Below, piece by piece: positions 1 to 9,603 of a stretch of 53,110 bases of DNA. Source of the DNA: Actinomycetota bacterium (GTDB lineage Bacteria > Actinomycetota > Actinomycetes > S36-B12 > UBA5976); contig JAPLAV010000019.1 of assembly GCA_026393095.1 (NCBI GenBank), forward strand, positions 1 through 53,110, read 5' to 3'. Made by a program: the position numbers and the translations under genes. The notes below the pieces were generated by a model. The model was not told the origin of the DNA. It was given only the letters and a program-made list of their open reading frames with translations, and did no database searches. The first letter of the stretch is position 1. The number at the start of each line of letters is the position of its first letter.

Positions 1-1
1 A

Positions 2-706
2 ACTGTTGCAGGAACCAACAAAAAAGTTACTTTAGAACTTGGTGGCAAAGCTGCCAATATTGTTTTCGATGATGCTGCCATGGATCAAGCAGTTGAAGGT
101 GTTGTAAACGGAATTTTCTTCAATCAAGGTCACGTTTGTTGTGCAGGATCTAGATTGCTCTTACAAGAATCTATTTCTGATGAATTCTTAAATCTTTTAT
201 ATGAGCGAATGAAAACCCTTCGATTAGGCGATCCCCTAGATAAGAACACAGATATTGGAGCCATTAACTCTGCTGCCCAGTTAGCCAAAATTAAAGAATT
301 AACTAATGCTGGAAAATCTGAAGGAGCAGAAATGTGGAGTGCTCCTTGTGAAATTCCTAATAAAGGTTTCTGGTTTGCCCCTACAGTATTTACAAATGTT
401 TCTCTTTCTCATCGAATTGCGCGTGAAGAAATATTTGGTCCAGTTTTGAGTGTGCTTACCTTCAGAACTCCTGATGAAGCAATTGAAAAAGCCAACAACA
501 CTCCATTTGGTTTAAGTACTGGAATTTGGACTGAAACGGGTTCACGAATTCTAGAAGTTGCACACAGATTAAGAGCTGGTGTGGTGTGGGCAAATACATT
601 TAACAAGTTTGATCCAACAAGTCCATTTGGTGGATATAAAGAATCAGGTTATGGTCGCGAAGGCGGACGTCACGGATTAGAACCATACTTAAAGGCAGGT
701 AAATAA
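2..706 (+). CDS. aldehyde dehydrogenase, C-terminal part (gene truncated by left window edge)
   Basis: Frame is open from base 2 (TVAGTNKKVTLELGGKAANIVFDDAAM...); catalytic-Cys region NQGHVCCAGSRLL and ALDH C-terminus SPFGGYKESGYGREGG. Confidence 0.93.
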   Translation, partial: TVAGTNKKVTLELGGKAANIVFDDAAMDQAVEGVVNGIFFNQGHVCCAGSRLLLQESISDEFLNLLYERMKTLRLGDPLDKNTDIGAINSAAQLAKIKELTNAGKSEGAEMWSAPCEIPNKGFWFAPTVFTNVSLSHRIAREEIFGPVLSVLTFRTPDEAIEKANNTPFGLSTGIWTETGSRILEVAHRLRAGVVWANTFNKFDPTSPFGGYKESGYGREGGRHGLEPYLKAGK

Positions 707-1552
707 ATGTCAAACATTGATGTGAAAAGAACTGCCAAATTATTTATTGGTGGAGCTTTTCCTAGATCTGAATCTGGCAGAACCTATGAAGCAAAAGATA
801 AGAATAAAAACTTTGTAGCAAATGTTGCCCTTGCCTCAAGAAAAGATGGCAGAGACGCTGTTGTGGCAGCTAGAGCTGCTTTTGCTAAATGGTCAGAAGC
901 AACTGCTTATAACCGTGCACAAGTTCTTTACCGAGTTTCAGAAATCATGCAAGGCAGACGTGAACAATTTGTTGAAGAATTAAGTCTATGGACAAAAACT
1001 AAGAAGCAAGCAGAAAATGAAGTTGATGAAGCAATCAATCGCATGGTTTGGTTTGCTGGTTGGGCTGACAAAATTGCGATGGTAACTGGATCTAATAATC
1101 CTGTGGCAGGACCATTCTTTGATTTTTCAATTCCAGAACCAACAGGAGTTGTGGCAGCAATTGCTCCAGAAGATTCGGCCCTTTTAGGTTTAGTCGAAAC
1201 CATTGCATCAATTGTTGTCAGTGGAAATACAGTTATTGTTATTGCTTCAGAATCGCAACCTCTTCCAGCTGTTTCTTTGGCCGAAGTAATTGCTACAAGT
1301 GATGTGCCAGGTGGAGTTATTAATATTCTGACTGGTTCTTACAAAGAAATAGCCCCATGGTTGGCAAGTCATCAAGACGTTAATGCTCTTGATTTAACCG
1401 GAGTAGATAAAAAACAAATTGCTTTAGAATTAGAAAAGGAAGCAGCCACTAATTTAAAGCGTGTACTTCGTTCAAATACTAAACTTGATGGATTAGCCAG
1501 AATTAAAGTTTTCTTAGAGACCAAAACTGTGTGGCATCCGCGAGGATTTTAG
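707..1552 (+). CDS. truncated aldehyde dehydrogenase homologue (N-terminal NAD-binding half only)
   Basis: 281 aa with ALDH N-terminal features ([53 protein letters not shown]) but ends before the catalytic Cys domain. Directly follows a full ALDH. Confidence 0.85.
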   Translation: MSNIDVKRTAKLFIGGAFPRSESGRTYEAKDKNKNFVANVALASRKDGRDAVVAARAAFAKWSEATAYNRAQVLYRVSEIMQGRREQFVEELSLWTKTKKQAENEVDEAINRMVWFAGWADKIAMVTGSNNPVAGPFFDFSIPEPTGVVAAIAPEDSALLGLVETIASIVVSGNTVIVIASESQPLPAVSLAEVIATSDVPGGVINILTGSYKEIAPWLASHQDVNALDLTGVDKKQIALELEKEAATNLKRVLRSNTKLDGLARIKVFLETKTVWHPRGF

Positions 1553-2655
1553 AACTTAATCCCTAATTCTTGGGCAATTTTTGCATAAGTTGGTTTAATT
1601 GTTTCATTAATCAGTTTAAGTCTTTGATCAAATGGAATAAATGAACTTTTCATAGCATTTACAGTTAACCATTGCAATTGCTTCAAAGTAAAACCTAATT
1701 CATTTACCAGAAGAGTCATTTCTTTAGTCATTGAAGTGTCAGACATTAATCTGTTGTCAGTATTAACGGTTGCTCTAAAACCAAGCTTTGTTAGCACGCC
1801 AATAGGATGTTCTTTAATACTTTTTGCTGCCCCTGTTTGCACATTTGATGATGGGCAAAGTTCTAGTGGCACTCTTCTATCTCTGACGTAAGCAGAAAGT
1901 TCACCAAGTTTTATTTCGCCATTTGATTGAAAACTTAAATCATCAACAATTTTTACTCCATGACCTAATCGGTCTGTGCCACAAATTTGAACTGCTTCCC
2001 AAATTGAAGGCAATCCAAATGCTTCCCCAGCATGAATTGTCATATGAAAGTTGGCTCGTCGAACAGCATCAAATGCATCTAAATGTCTTGTCGGTGGAAA
2101 GCCTGCTTCTTTGCCAGCAATGTCAAAACCAACAACACCTTTTTCGCGCCACTTAACTGAAAGTTCTGCAATCTCAATTGATCTTGCAGCTGTTCTTATA
2201 GCTGTTAGTAACGCTCTAACCACAATTGGTTTGCCATTTCTTGCCATGGTTTCTTCGCCACGTTGGAAACCTTTAAGCACAGCTTCGACAACTTGATCGA
2301 GTGTTAAGCCTTGATTTTGATGTAATTCGGGTGCAAATCTTACTTCGGCATAAACAACGCCATCATTTGCTAAATCTTCAGCGGCTTCAAAGGCCACTCT
2401 CTCTAAAGCCGCCGTTGTTTGCATCACGCCAACTGTGTGAACAAAAGCTTCTAAGTATTTTTCAAGTGATCCAGAATCACAGTTATCTCTAAACCATTTG
2501 GCAAGTTCAATTGGATCTGTAGTTGGAAGATTTTTATAGCCGAATTCTTTTGCTAAATCAGCAACCGTGGCGGGTCTAACGCCCCCATCTAAATGATCGT
2601 GCAATAAAACTTTAGGTACCGTTTTGATTATTTCTGGTGTTAACGTCTGAGACAT
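1549..2655 (-). CDS. add: adenosine deaminase
   Basis: [47 protein letters not shown] and TVNTDNR motifs. Confidence 0.93.
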   Translation of the reverse strand: MSQTLTPEIIKTVPKVLLHDHLDGGVRPATVADLAKEFGYKNLPTTDPIELAKWFRDNCDSGSLEKYLEAFVHTVGVMQTTAALERVAFEAAEDLANDGVVYAEVRFAPELHQNQGLTLDQVVEAVLKGFQRGEETMARNGKPIVVRALLTAIRTAARSIEIAELSVKWREKGVVGFDIAGKEAGFPPTRHLDAFDAVRRANFHMTIHAGEAFGLPSIWEAVQICGTDRLGHGVKIVDDLSFQSNGEIKLGELSAYVRDRRVPLELCPSSNVQTGAAKSIKEHPIGVLTKLGFRATVNTDNRLMSDTSMTKEMTLLVNELGFTLKQLQWLTVNAMKSSFIPFDQRLKLINETIKPTYAKIAQELGIKF

Positions 2656-4170
2656 TTAGTTAACGTCTCCACCCGCCATTAGTCTTCCCACTTTGTTTCT
2701 TTCAGCATCTTTTTCATCCAAAATTTTTACAATTTTTCCTGCATACATAACTGCTACTCGATCAGCTAAACCTAAAACTTCATCTAATTCTGCTGAAACC
2801 AAAAGCACAGCAGAGCCTGCATCTCGTGCTGCCACTATTTGATTATGAATAAATTCGATGGAACCCACATCAACGCCTCTTGTTGGTTGAGCTGCGATCA
2901 AGAGTTTTGGTCCCCAGATTAGTTCTCTAGCGATTACCAATTTTTGTTTATTGCCACCAGATAATGAACCGGCAGAAGTATCAATTGAAGGAGTTCTTAC
3001 ATCAAATTTTTCAACTAATTTAGTGGCTAATGCTCTAATTGCACCAGTTTGTCTTACCCCTGCTTTAGAAAATTCCTTTTCATCAAATCTATTTAAAACA
3101 GAATTATCAGCAATCGAATAGGCAGCAACTAAGCCATCTTTTTCGCGATCTTCTGGAACATGAGCTACGCCTAGTTCATGAATTTTGTGCGGACTTAACT
3201 TAGTTACATCTTCATTACTAATTACTACTGTGCCTGAGTCAATTTTTCTTAAACCCGTAATGGCTTGAACTAATTCTCTTTGCCCATTTCCTTCAACTCC
3301 TGCAATTCCAACAATTTCACCAGCTCTAACCTCAAGAGTTAAATCTTTTACTGCTGGTAATTTTCTATCATCTTGCACGTTTAGGTTTTTAATTTGTAAA
3401 ACTACTTCTTTTGGATTAGCGGGACCTTTTTTGACATCTAGCACCACACTTCGACCAACCATCATGGTTGCTAAACCTTCTTGATCCGTATCTTTTGGTC
3501 TGGCAGTTCCAACAACTTTTCCATTTCGAAGCACAACAACACGATCAGCTATTGCTAATACTTCACGAAGTTTATGAGTAATAAAAATTACTCCTACTCC
3601 CTTTTCGGCAAATCCTTGCATAACCTTTAGTAACTCATCTGTTTCTTGAGGTGTTAAAACTGCGGTTGGCTCATCCATGATCAAAATATCTGCTTTGCGA
3701 TAAAGCATCTTTAGAATTTCTACTCTTTGCTGCATTCCGACTGGTAAATCTTCAATTCTTGCTTTCGCATCAACTTCCAAACCATATTTAACAGATAACT
3801 CAGAAACTTCTTTTTCAGCCGCATCTAAATCAAATTTTATTCCCTTAGTCTTTTCTGCGCCCAACACAATATTTTCTGCCACAGTCATAACTGGAACTAA
3901 TTGAAAATGTTGATGCACCATGCCAATTCCTTTAGCAATTGCTTCTGCTGGGGAATGAAATTCAACTTTTTTACCCTTAATGAATAATTCTCCACCATCA
4001 GAACCATAAAGACCATAAATCATTTTTACTAACGTGGATTTTCCTGCACCATTTTCACCTAGCAGCGCAAGTATTTCACCTTTTTCTAGAGTTAATGAGA
4101 CATTGTCATTAGCTAAAACTCCTGGAAATTTCTTAGATAAATTTTTAGCTTCAATTAAATATTCAGTCAC
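2656..4170 (-). CDS. nucleoside ABC transporter ATP-binding protein (double ABC domain, RbsA/NupA-like)
   Basis: Walker A GENGAGKSTLVK; two ABC modules including LSGGNKQKLVIARE; next to BMP lipoprotein and two permeases. Confidence 0.93.
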   Translation of the reverse strand: MTEYLIEAKNLSKKFPGVLANDNVSLTLEKGEILALLGENGAGKSTLVKMIYGLYGSDGGELFIKGKKVEFHSPAEAIAKGIGMVHQHFQLVPVMTVAENIVLGAEKTKGIKFDLDAAEKEVSELSVKYGLEVDAKARIEDLPVGMQQRVEILKMLYRKADILIMDEPTAVLTPQETDELLKVMQGFAEKGVGVIFITHKLREVLAIADRVVVLRNGKVVGTARPKDTDQEGLATMMVGRSVVLDVKKGPANPKEVVLQIKNLNVQDDRKLPAVKDLTLEVRAGEIVGIAGVEGNGQRELVQAITGLRKIDSGTVVISNEDVTKLSPHKIHELGVAHVPEDREKDGLVAAYSIADNSVLNRFDEKEFSKAGVRQTGAIRALATKLVEKFDVRTPSIDTSAGSLSGGNKQKLVIARELIWGPKLLIAAQPTRGVDVGSIEFIHNQIVAARDAGSAVLLVSAELDEVLGLADRVAVMYAGKIVKILDEKDAERNKVGRLMAGGDVN

Positions 4171-4173
4171 GAC

Positions 4174-5166
4174 TTAGCCTTCCTTTGTATAAGGCTGGCC
4201 CGCTGCCGCAGGAGGTCTTACTCTTCCCACCGCAATTGATAACACAATTAAGGTCATGACGAATGGCAACAAGTTAACGAATTGTTGTGGAATATTTATA
4301 ACTTCATCAGCTTGTAATTGACTAGCAATTGCTGTTGATAAACCAAAAAATAACGCTGCAGCAAGAGCACCCATTGGATTCCAGGCACCAAAGATCATGA
4401 TTGCTAAAGCTAAAAATCCTCGTCCCGCGGTTAATCCTCGAGCAAATGTGCCTGCAGCTTCTAACGCTAAGAATGCGCCAGCACAACCTGCTAAAGCTCC
4501 AGCAAGAGTTACATTCATCATCCGAACTCTGGTGACATTAATACCTGCAGCATCTGCTGCACTTGGATATTCACCAACTGATCTACTTCTTAAACCCCAA
4601 CGAGTTTTAAACAATGCATAATTAACAGCAACAACAATAAATAACGTGGAGAGTGCAAACAAACCATTTCTAAAAAATACTGGTCCAATCAGAGGAATAT
4701 CACTTAACAAAGGAATAGACACAACTGGCATTAATTCCGGAAGAGTTTTTCCTTGCGCGTAGAAAAATGACGTCAAACCTGCTGCCACAATATTGATAAC
4801 TACTCCAGCAATAATTTGATCCATCTCCCACTTAACCGCAGCCACAGCTAAGAATGCCCCCATCAAAACTCCGGTTAAAATGCCAATAATCATTCCTAAA
4901 TAAATGCTTCCTGTGAATACTGAACCAAAGAAGCCTGCAAATGCAGACATCAACATTTGACCTTCTATGCCAATATTTACTACTCCGGATCTTTCTCCAA
5001 TAATTCCCACCATCGCAGCCAAAACCAATGGAACTGCATAACCCCAACCAAAAACCAACACAGAAGTGGTTCTAATTTCATCCAGGAAATAGAAGACATA
5101 AGCAATTACAGTTACTAAACCAAGAGTTATTAATGACTTCTTGTTATCGCTTATAAAATCCAACAT
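4174..5166 (-). CDS. nucleoside ABC transporter permease
   Basis: Hydrophobic BPD_transp_2-type permease (GERSGVVNIGIEGQMLMSAF, RSVGEYPSAADAAGINV). Confidence 0.92.
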   Translation of the reverse strand: MLDFISDNKKSLITLGLVTVIAYVFYFLDEIRTTSVLVFGWGYAVPLVLAAMVGIIGERSGVVNIGIEGQMLMSAFAGFFGSVFTGSIYLGMIIGILTGVLMGAFLAVAAVKWEMDQIIAGVVINIVAAGLTSFFYAQGKTLPELMPVVSIPLLSDIPLIGPVFFRNGLFALSTLFIVVAVNYALFKTRWGLRSRSVGEYPSAADAAGINVTRVRMMNVTLAGALAGCAGAFLALEAAGTFARGLTAGRGFLALAIMIFGAWNPMGALAAALFFGLSTAIASQLQADEVINIPQQFVNLLPFVMTLIVLSIAVGRVRPPAAAGQPYTKEG

Positions 5167-6258
5167 TTAGCTACCCCAACCACTTGTGACATTAGCAGTT
5201 TTTTGAGCTTTTCCTTTAAATAAGAATTTTGCTAAAATTGGCGCTGAAACTAACAATAAAGTGATTGCAAGCAAAACATCAACAATTTCTGGTTCAATTC
5301 CAGTATTAAATTGCAAAGATGCTCCACCAGCACGAAGTGTGCCTACCAGGATTGCTGCAGGAATTGTTGCTAGAGGATTTGATCTTGCTAGAAGTGCAAT
5401 GGTTATGCCATCAAAACCTAAACCCGAATTAAAAGCAGGCTCAAATCTATATGTGATTCCTAAAGTTTCAATTGCGCCACCTAAACCTGCAAGTCCCCCA
5501 CTTAAAAGCATTCCAGTCACAATCATTAACTTCATATTGATACCTGCGTAACTGGCAGCAAATTTATTCTTGCCAACTGTATTAAATCTAAAGCCAGCAG
5601 TAGTTCTATTAAGCATCCAAGAAACAAGTAAGCACACCAAAATTGCGAGAATAAAACCAAAAGGAATCACTCCAAAATTGGGAAGAATGGCAGATTCTGC
5701 AATTTTTTTAGTTCTTTGAAGTGACTGATCGGGTTCGCGAAAAGGATTACTTACTAAGTAATCAAGTATTCCAACCGCAATACTGTTGAGCATAATTGTC
5801 GAAATAACTTCATGTACTCCTCGATAAGCTTTTAAGAGTCCTGCAATAGCTGCCCAAAGAGCTCCAACTACAACACCGCAAACTAAAGAAACAATTACGT
5901 GTAAAATTGGGGGTAGATTTGTTATGTAAATTCCTGCAAGGGCCGATGCAAGGGCTGCAGAAATTAATTGTCCTTGTGCGCCAATATTAAATAACCCAAT
6001 TCTTAAAGCAACAGTTACAGCAAGTCCTGCTAATACAAGAGGTGTAGTTTTTTGAAAAGTTCTTAACAATCCATCAGAATCAAACCAAGCTTCTGAAAAT
6101 ATTGCACGATACGCGACTAAAGGATTAACTCCCTGTAGCGAAATTAAAATGCCACCTAAAACGAAAGCCACGAAAATAGCTACTATAGGAACGACTATTG
6201 ATTGGTTGCGAACGAAGAAACCTAAATCTTTTTCTTTTTTAGATTCTGTAATTGTCAA
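5167..6258 (-). CDS. nucleoside ABC transporter permease
   Basis: BPD_transp_2-type permease (LFNIGAQGQLISAALAS, FNTVGKNKFAASYAGIN). The ORF track starts at 6297, inside a hairpin; TTG at 6258 with upstream AAGGGAGAAA is the more likely start. Confidence 0.88.
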   Translation of the reverse strand: MTITESKKEKDLGFFVRNQSIVVPIVAIFVAFVLGGILISLQGVNPLVAYRAIFSEAWFDSDGLLRTFQKTTPLVLAGLAVTVALRIGLFNIGAQGQLISAALASALAGIYITNLPPILHVIVSLVCGVVVGALWAAIAGLLKAYRGVHEVISTIMLNSIAVGILDYLVSNPFREPDQSLQRTKKIAESAILPNFGVIPFGFILAILVCLLVSWMLNRTTAGFRFNTVGKNKFAASYAGINMKLMIVTGMLLSGGLAGLGGAIETLGITYRFEPAFNSGLGFDGITIALLARSNPLATIPAAILVGTLRAGGASLQFNTGIEPEIVDVLLAITLLLVSAPILAKFLFKGKAQKTANVTSGWGS

Positions 6259-6285
6259 TTGGTTTCTCCCTTCTCTACGTATGAA

Positions 6286-6314
6286 AGTGGGACGCAATAA
6301 AATTGCGTCCCACT
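6286..6314 (-). promoter_or_regulatory. intercistronic stem-loop between bmpA-like gene and permease gene
   Basis: Perfect inverted repeat AGTGGGACGCAAT(6286-6298)-aaa-ATTGCGTCCCACT(6302-6314); no T-tract follows on the transcribed strand. Confidence 0.8.
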
Positions 6315-6343
6315 AACATTCTGTCCTTAATTAACTGATTTGA

Positions 6344-7402
6344 CTAGAGAGTCACGCCAGTCATTATTGAACCGTCTTTCAATCCAGCTACAATTTCTGC
6401 AACCTTTGCTTGGATATCAGCAGAAACTGCTGCAGCCAAATCATGGTAGTCAGCTAGACCGGTGGTTCCATTGAAGTTTCCACCCTTGATGCTTCCGTCA
6501 AATGCAGCTTTTACTAGATCTGATGTTCCTTCAACCAGACCTTTCATTGCTGATGTAACTAAGCATGGTTGTGCTTCTGGAACAGTTCCCCATTGATCAG
6601 TGTCAACACCGATACAGAAGATTGAAGTTCCGGCACCTTCAGCTTTTGCAATTTCAATTAATGCACCGTTACCAGTTCCGCCACCTGCACCGAAAATGAT
6701 GTCTGCACCTTGTGAAAGTTGCTTCTTAGCTTCTGCTGCTCCCCATACAGGATCACCGAAACCGTTGTCGGCTGGTGGATGGTAAACAGTTGTAACTTTA
6801 ACTGCTGCGTTTGCAGCAGTTGCGCCAGCTTCAAAACCCTTTGCGAATTTTTGTACTGGTGCGATTTCCAAACCTAGAACTTGTCCAAGTTTGTTGGTCT
6901 TTGTTAGCAATCCTGCTAAGTAACCTGCTGCGTAACCTGCTTGATCTTCAGGGAAAATCAAACCAGTTAAGTTAGCAACTTCTTCAGCTTGGAATTGATC
7001 CACACCGATGAACTTGGTGTTTGGATTTTCTTTTGCTGCTGCAACTGATGCTTCTGCCATCAAGAAACCAACTGTGACGATTACGTCATAGCTCTTGTCG
7101 GTGAATTGCTTCATGTTTGCTGCATAGTCTTTTGTATCGGTTGTTTCGATGTATTTAGCGAAACCGCCTACTTCTGCTGCTGCTGCTTGAGCACCTTCCC
7201 ATGCGGATTGGTTGAATGACTTGTCATCAACCTTGCCGATGTCGGTTACTAAACCAACGCAGAAGCTTTCAGCTGCTGCACAGTTTGAATCATCTAATGC
7301 AGCTGCAGTTGTTTCTGCTGCTGTATCAGTTGTTCCACTGCTGCAAGCTGCTAGTACTAAAGCAAGAATTGAAATTCCTGCTAATGTGCGCATGCGCTTC
7401 AT
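6344..7402 (-). CDS. bmpA: BMP family nucleoside-binding lipoprotein
   Basis: Lipobox LALVLAACSS; BMP features VGLVTDIGKVDDKSFNQSAWEG and GADIIFGAGGGTGNG. Confidence 0.93.
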   Translation of the reverse strand: MKRMRTLAGISILALVLAACSSGTTDTAAETTAAALDDSNCAAAESFCVGLVTDIGKVDDKSFNQSAWEGAQAAAAEVGGFAKYIETTDTKDYAANMKQFTDKSYDVIVTVGFLMAEASVAAAKENPNTKFIGVDQFQAEEVANLTGLIFPEDQAGYAAGYLAGLLTKTNKLGQVLGLEIAPVQKFAKGFEAGATAANAAVKVTTVYHPPADNGFGDPVWGAAEAKKQLSQGADIIFGAGGGTGNGALIEIAKAEGAGTSIFCIGVDTDQWGTVPEAQPCLVTSAMKGLVEGTSDLVKAAFDGSIKGGNFNGTTGLADYHDLAAAVSADIQAKVAEIVAGLKDGSIMTGVTL

Positions 7403-7563
7403 TAACTAGTGCTCCCTTTTTTTGTTCGCCCCATTTTTGGGAACGTTTGAGTACCAGTAGTTTTCACTGCTGATAAATAAGACACTACGGCAAAGACGAA
7501 GAGTTTTCCCTGTATATATAGGTGAATTCGATTACGTGATGAAAGCGTTATGTGACTTCTGTT

Positions 7564-7579
7564 ACTAGTGTGAACTAGT
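7564..7579. promoter_or_regulatory. palindromic repeat upstream of bmpA-like gene (candidate operator)
   Basis: ACTAGT-GTGA-ACTAGT (7564-7569, 7574-7579); a third ACTAGT at 7405-7410 next to the bmpA start. Confidence 0.35.
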
Positions 7580-7582
7580 GTT

Positions 7583-8851
7583 TTAAGAGATACGTTCGAG
7601 AATGATTTTTCGTTTTTCCTTTGGTTCGGCACCAATAGTAAAAGCATTTTTTAGAGCTTCCTTAGCCAATGGCAATCTTGAAGCGTCATCTATGTGAAGT
7701 TCCAAAACTGGTTGATCTTTTTCCACATAATCACCCTCTTTAGCCAAACAAATAATTCCAGCAGTTTTTGAAACAGCATCTTCTTTCTTTGCTCTGCCTG
7801 CACCTAATCTCCAAGCAGATAATCCAATTGCATAAGCATCTAAATCTGTGATGTAACCAGATTGAGTAGCTACAACATTTTCTTTTTTCTTTGCTACAGG
7901 AATTTCAATATCAGGATTTCCACCTTGGGCAATGATCATTTTCTTCCACACTTGCAAAGCTGTGCCATCTTTTAATCCTGTTGCTGGATCTTTATTAATT
8001 CCTGCTAATTGCAACATTTCTTTGGCTAATGCCAAAGTTATTTCAATAACATCTTGAGGACCTTTGCCATTTAGTACATCAATAGATTCACTTACCTCTA
8101 ATGCGTTTCCAACAGCATTACCAAGAGGTGTATCCATTTGAGTAATAAGTGCAACAGTTTTAACTCCTGCTTTGTTACCAATTTCAACCATAGTCTCAGC
8201 CAATTGTTTTGCTCGTGAGAAATCTTTCATAAAGGCACCACGTCCTGCTTTAACATCCAAAACTAAAGATTGAGTACCTTCAGCAATTTTCTTACTCATA
8301 ATGGAGGAGGCAATTAAGGAAATGCATTCAACTGTTCCGATTACATCTCTAAAGGAATACATTTTTCTATCTGCTGGTGCCAAACCTGCTCCAGCAGCAG
8401 TAATAAAAACGCCCACATCTTTGAGTTGTTGAATCATTTTCTCATTTGAAAGCGTGATGTTAAATCCAGAAACAGATTCCATCTTGTCTAAAGTTCCACC
8501 AAAAGTTCCAAGTCCTCTTCCAGACAATTGTGGAACAGCAGCTCCAAAAGATGCCACTAATGGACACAAAGGAAGAGATATTTTGTCTCCTACTCCACCA
8601 GTGGAATGTTTATCTACTGTTGGTTTTCCTACACTTGATAAATCTAAAATTTCACCACTTTTAATCATGGCATCTGTCCACACACTTAGTTCTTCTTTAT
8701 TTAAACCTTGAAAGAAAACTGCCATAAGAAAAGAGCCAGCTTGTTCATCAGGAATTTCATTCTTTGTGAAAGCGTTGATGAACCAACGAATTTGTGCTTC
8801 AGTTAAAACACCACCGTCGCGTTTAGCGTAAATCAAATCTTGAAAGTTCAT
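7583..8851 (-). CDS. deoA: thymidine phosphorylase
   Basis: Pyrimidine phosphorylase features KHSTGGVGDKISLPL and SGRGLGTFGGTLDKMES. Start MNFQDLIYAKRDGG at 8851 gives a 4-nt overlap with the upstream SDR gene. Confidence 0.94.
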   Translation of the reverse strand: MNFQDLIYAKRDGGVLTEAQIRWFINAFTKNEIPDEQAGSFLMAVFFQGLNKEELSVWTDAMIKSGEILDLSSVGKPTVDKHSTGGVGDKISLPLCPLVASFGAAVPQLSGRGLGTFGGTLDKMESVSGFNITLSNEKMIQQLKDVGVFITAAGAGLAPADRKMYSFRDVIGTVECISLIASSIMSKKIAEGTQSLVLDVKAGRGAFMKDFSRAKQLAETMVEIGNKAGVKTVALITQMDTPLGNAVGNALEVSESIDVLNGKGPQDVIEITLALAKEMLQLAGINKDPATGLKDGTALQVWKKMIIAQGGNPDIEIPVAKKKENVVATQSGYITDLDAYAIGLSAWRLGAGRAKKEDAVSKTAGIICLAKEGDYVEKDQPVLELHIDDASRLPLAKEALKNAFTIGAEPKEKRKIILERIS

Positions 8852-9603
8852 GCCACACTCCAACCACCATCAACGCTAACAGAAATTCCTGTTATGCCTG
8901 ATGCTTCATCACTTAAAAGGAAGGAAACTGTCTTTGCTACCTCACTAGCAGTAACTGGTCTTTTAATAGGTGATCTTTCATTCCATTTCTTTACACCTTC
9001 GGGCCATGATTTATCTAAGCCATCTCGATTAACTAAACCTGGTGCAACTGCATTACATCTCACACCCATTGCTGCTAATTCAACAGCTGCCAATTCTGTG
9101 TATCTAGTTAACGCGGCTTTGCTTGATGCGTAAAGAGAATGATTTGGAAAGGGATGTTCTGCTTCCACTGAAGTGATATTGACGATGGCTGATCCTGGTT
9201 TAAAAATATTCAAACAAGCTTTAACAATGGCTTGGGGGGCTAATACGTTGGTAAACATTATCGAATTCATCACTTCTTCATCCATTGGATCTTCTGGGTC
9301 AAGAGTTTGATCGGCTGCGTTATTAATTAAGTAATCAATTGTCGAAACTTGCTTTAAGACTTCTGAGATCATTTTCTCTGCAACCTGATCAAGATTTCCA
9401 GTTGATAAATCACTTTGCACCAGAAATGCAGTGCCGTTTTGCTGCTTAATAAGAGAAACTACATCTTCGGCACCCTTTTTATTATTGTTGTAATGAAGCA
9501 CAACTTGGGCACCATCATTTGCCATTTGTAAGGCAATTTCTTTTCCTAATCCAGAACTAGCCCCTGTAACTAATGCAACTTTGTTGCTAAATTTATTGGT
9601 CAT
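8848..9603 (-). CDS. SDR family oxidoreductase
   Basis: TGASSGLG cofactor motif, NNAA, YASSK catalytic motif, C-terminal DGGWSVA. Confidence 0.92.
   Translation of the reverse strand: MTNKFSNKVALVTGASSGLGKEIALQMANDGAQVVLHYNNNKKGAEDVVSLIKQQNGTAFLVQSDLSTGNLDQVAEKMISEVLKQVSTIDYLINNAADQTLDPEDPMDEEVMNSIMFTNVLAPQAIVKACLNIFKPGSAIVNITSVEAEHPFPNHSLYASSKAALTRYTELAAVELAAMGVRCNAVAPGLVNRDGLDKSWPEGVKKWNERSPIKRPVTASEVAKTVSFLLSDEASGITGISVSVDGGWSVA

Noticed and set aside
4832-5047. Minus-strand ORF of 71 aa, Cys/Gly-rich (MGLCSSIGFGCDGG...)
   Set aside because: Lies in an alternate frame within the well-supported permease gene 4174-5166 with no independent support.
5167-6297. Permease start at 6297 as given in the ORF track
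   Set aside because: That TTG falls inside the perfect hairpin; TTG at 6258 has a clear RBS and better protein N-terminus.
7212-7473. Plus-strand ORFs antisense to the bmpA signal peptide region
   Set aside because: Low-complexity Leu/Gln/His-rich shadow frames opposite a conserved lipoprotein gene.
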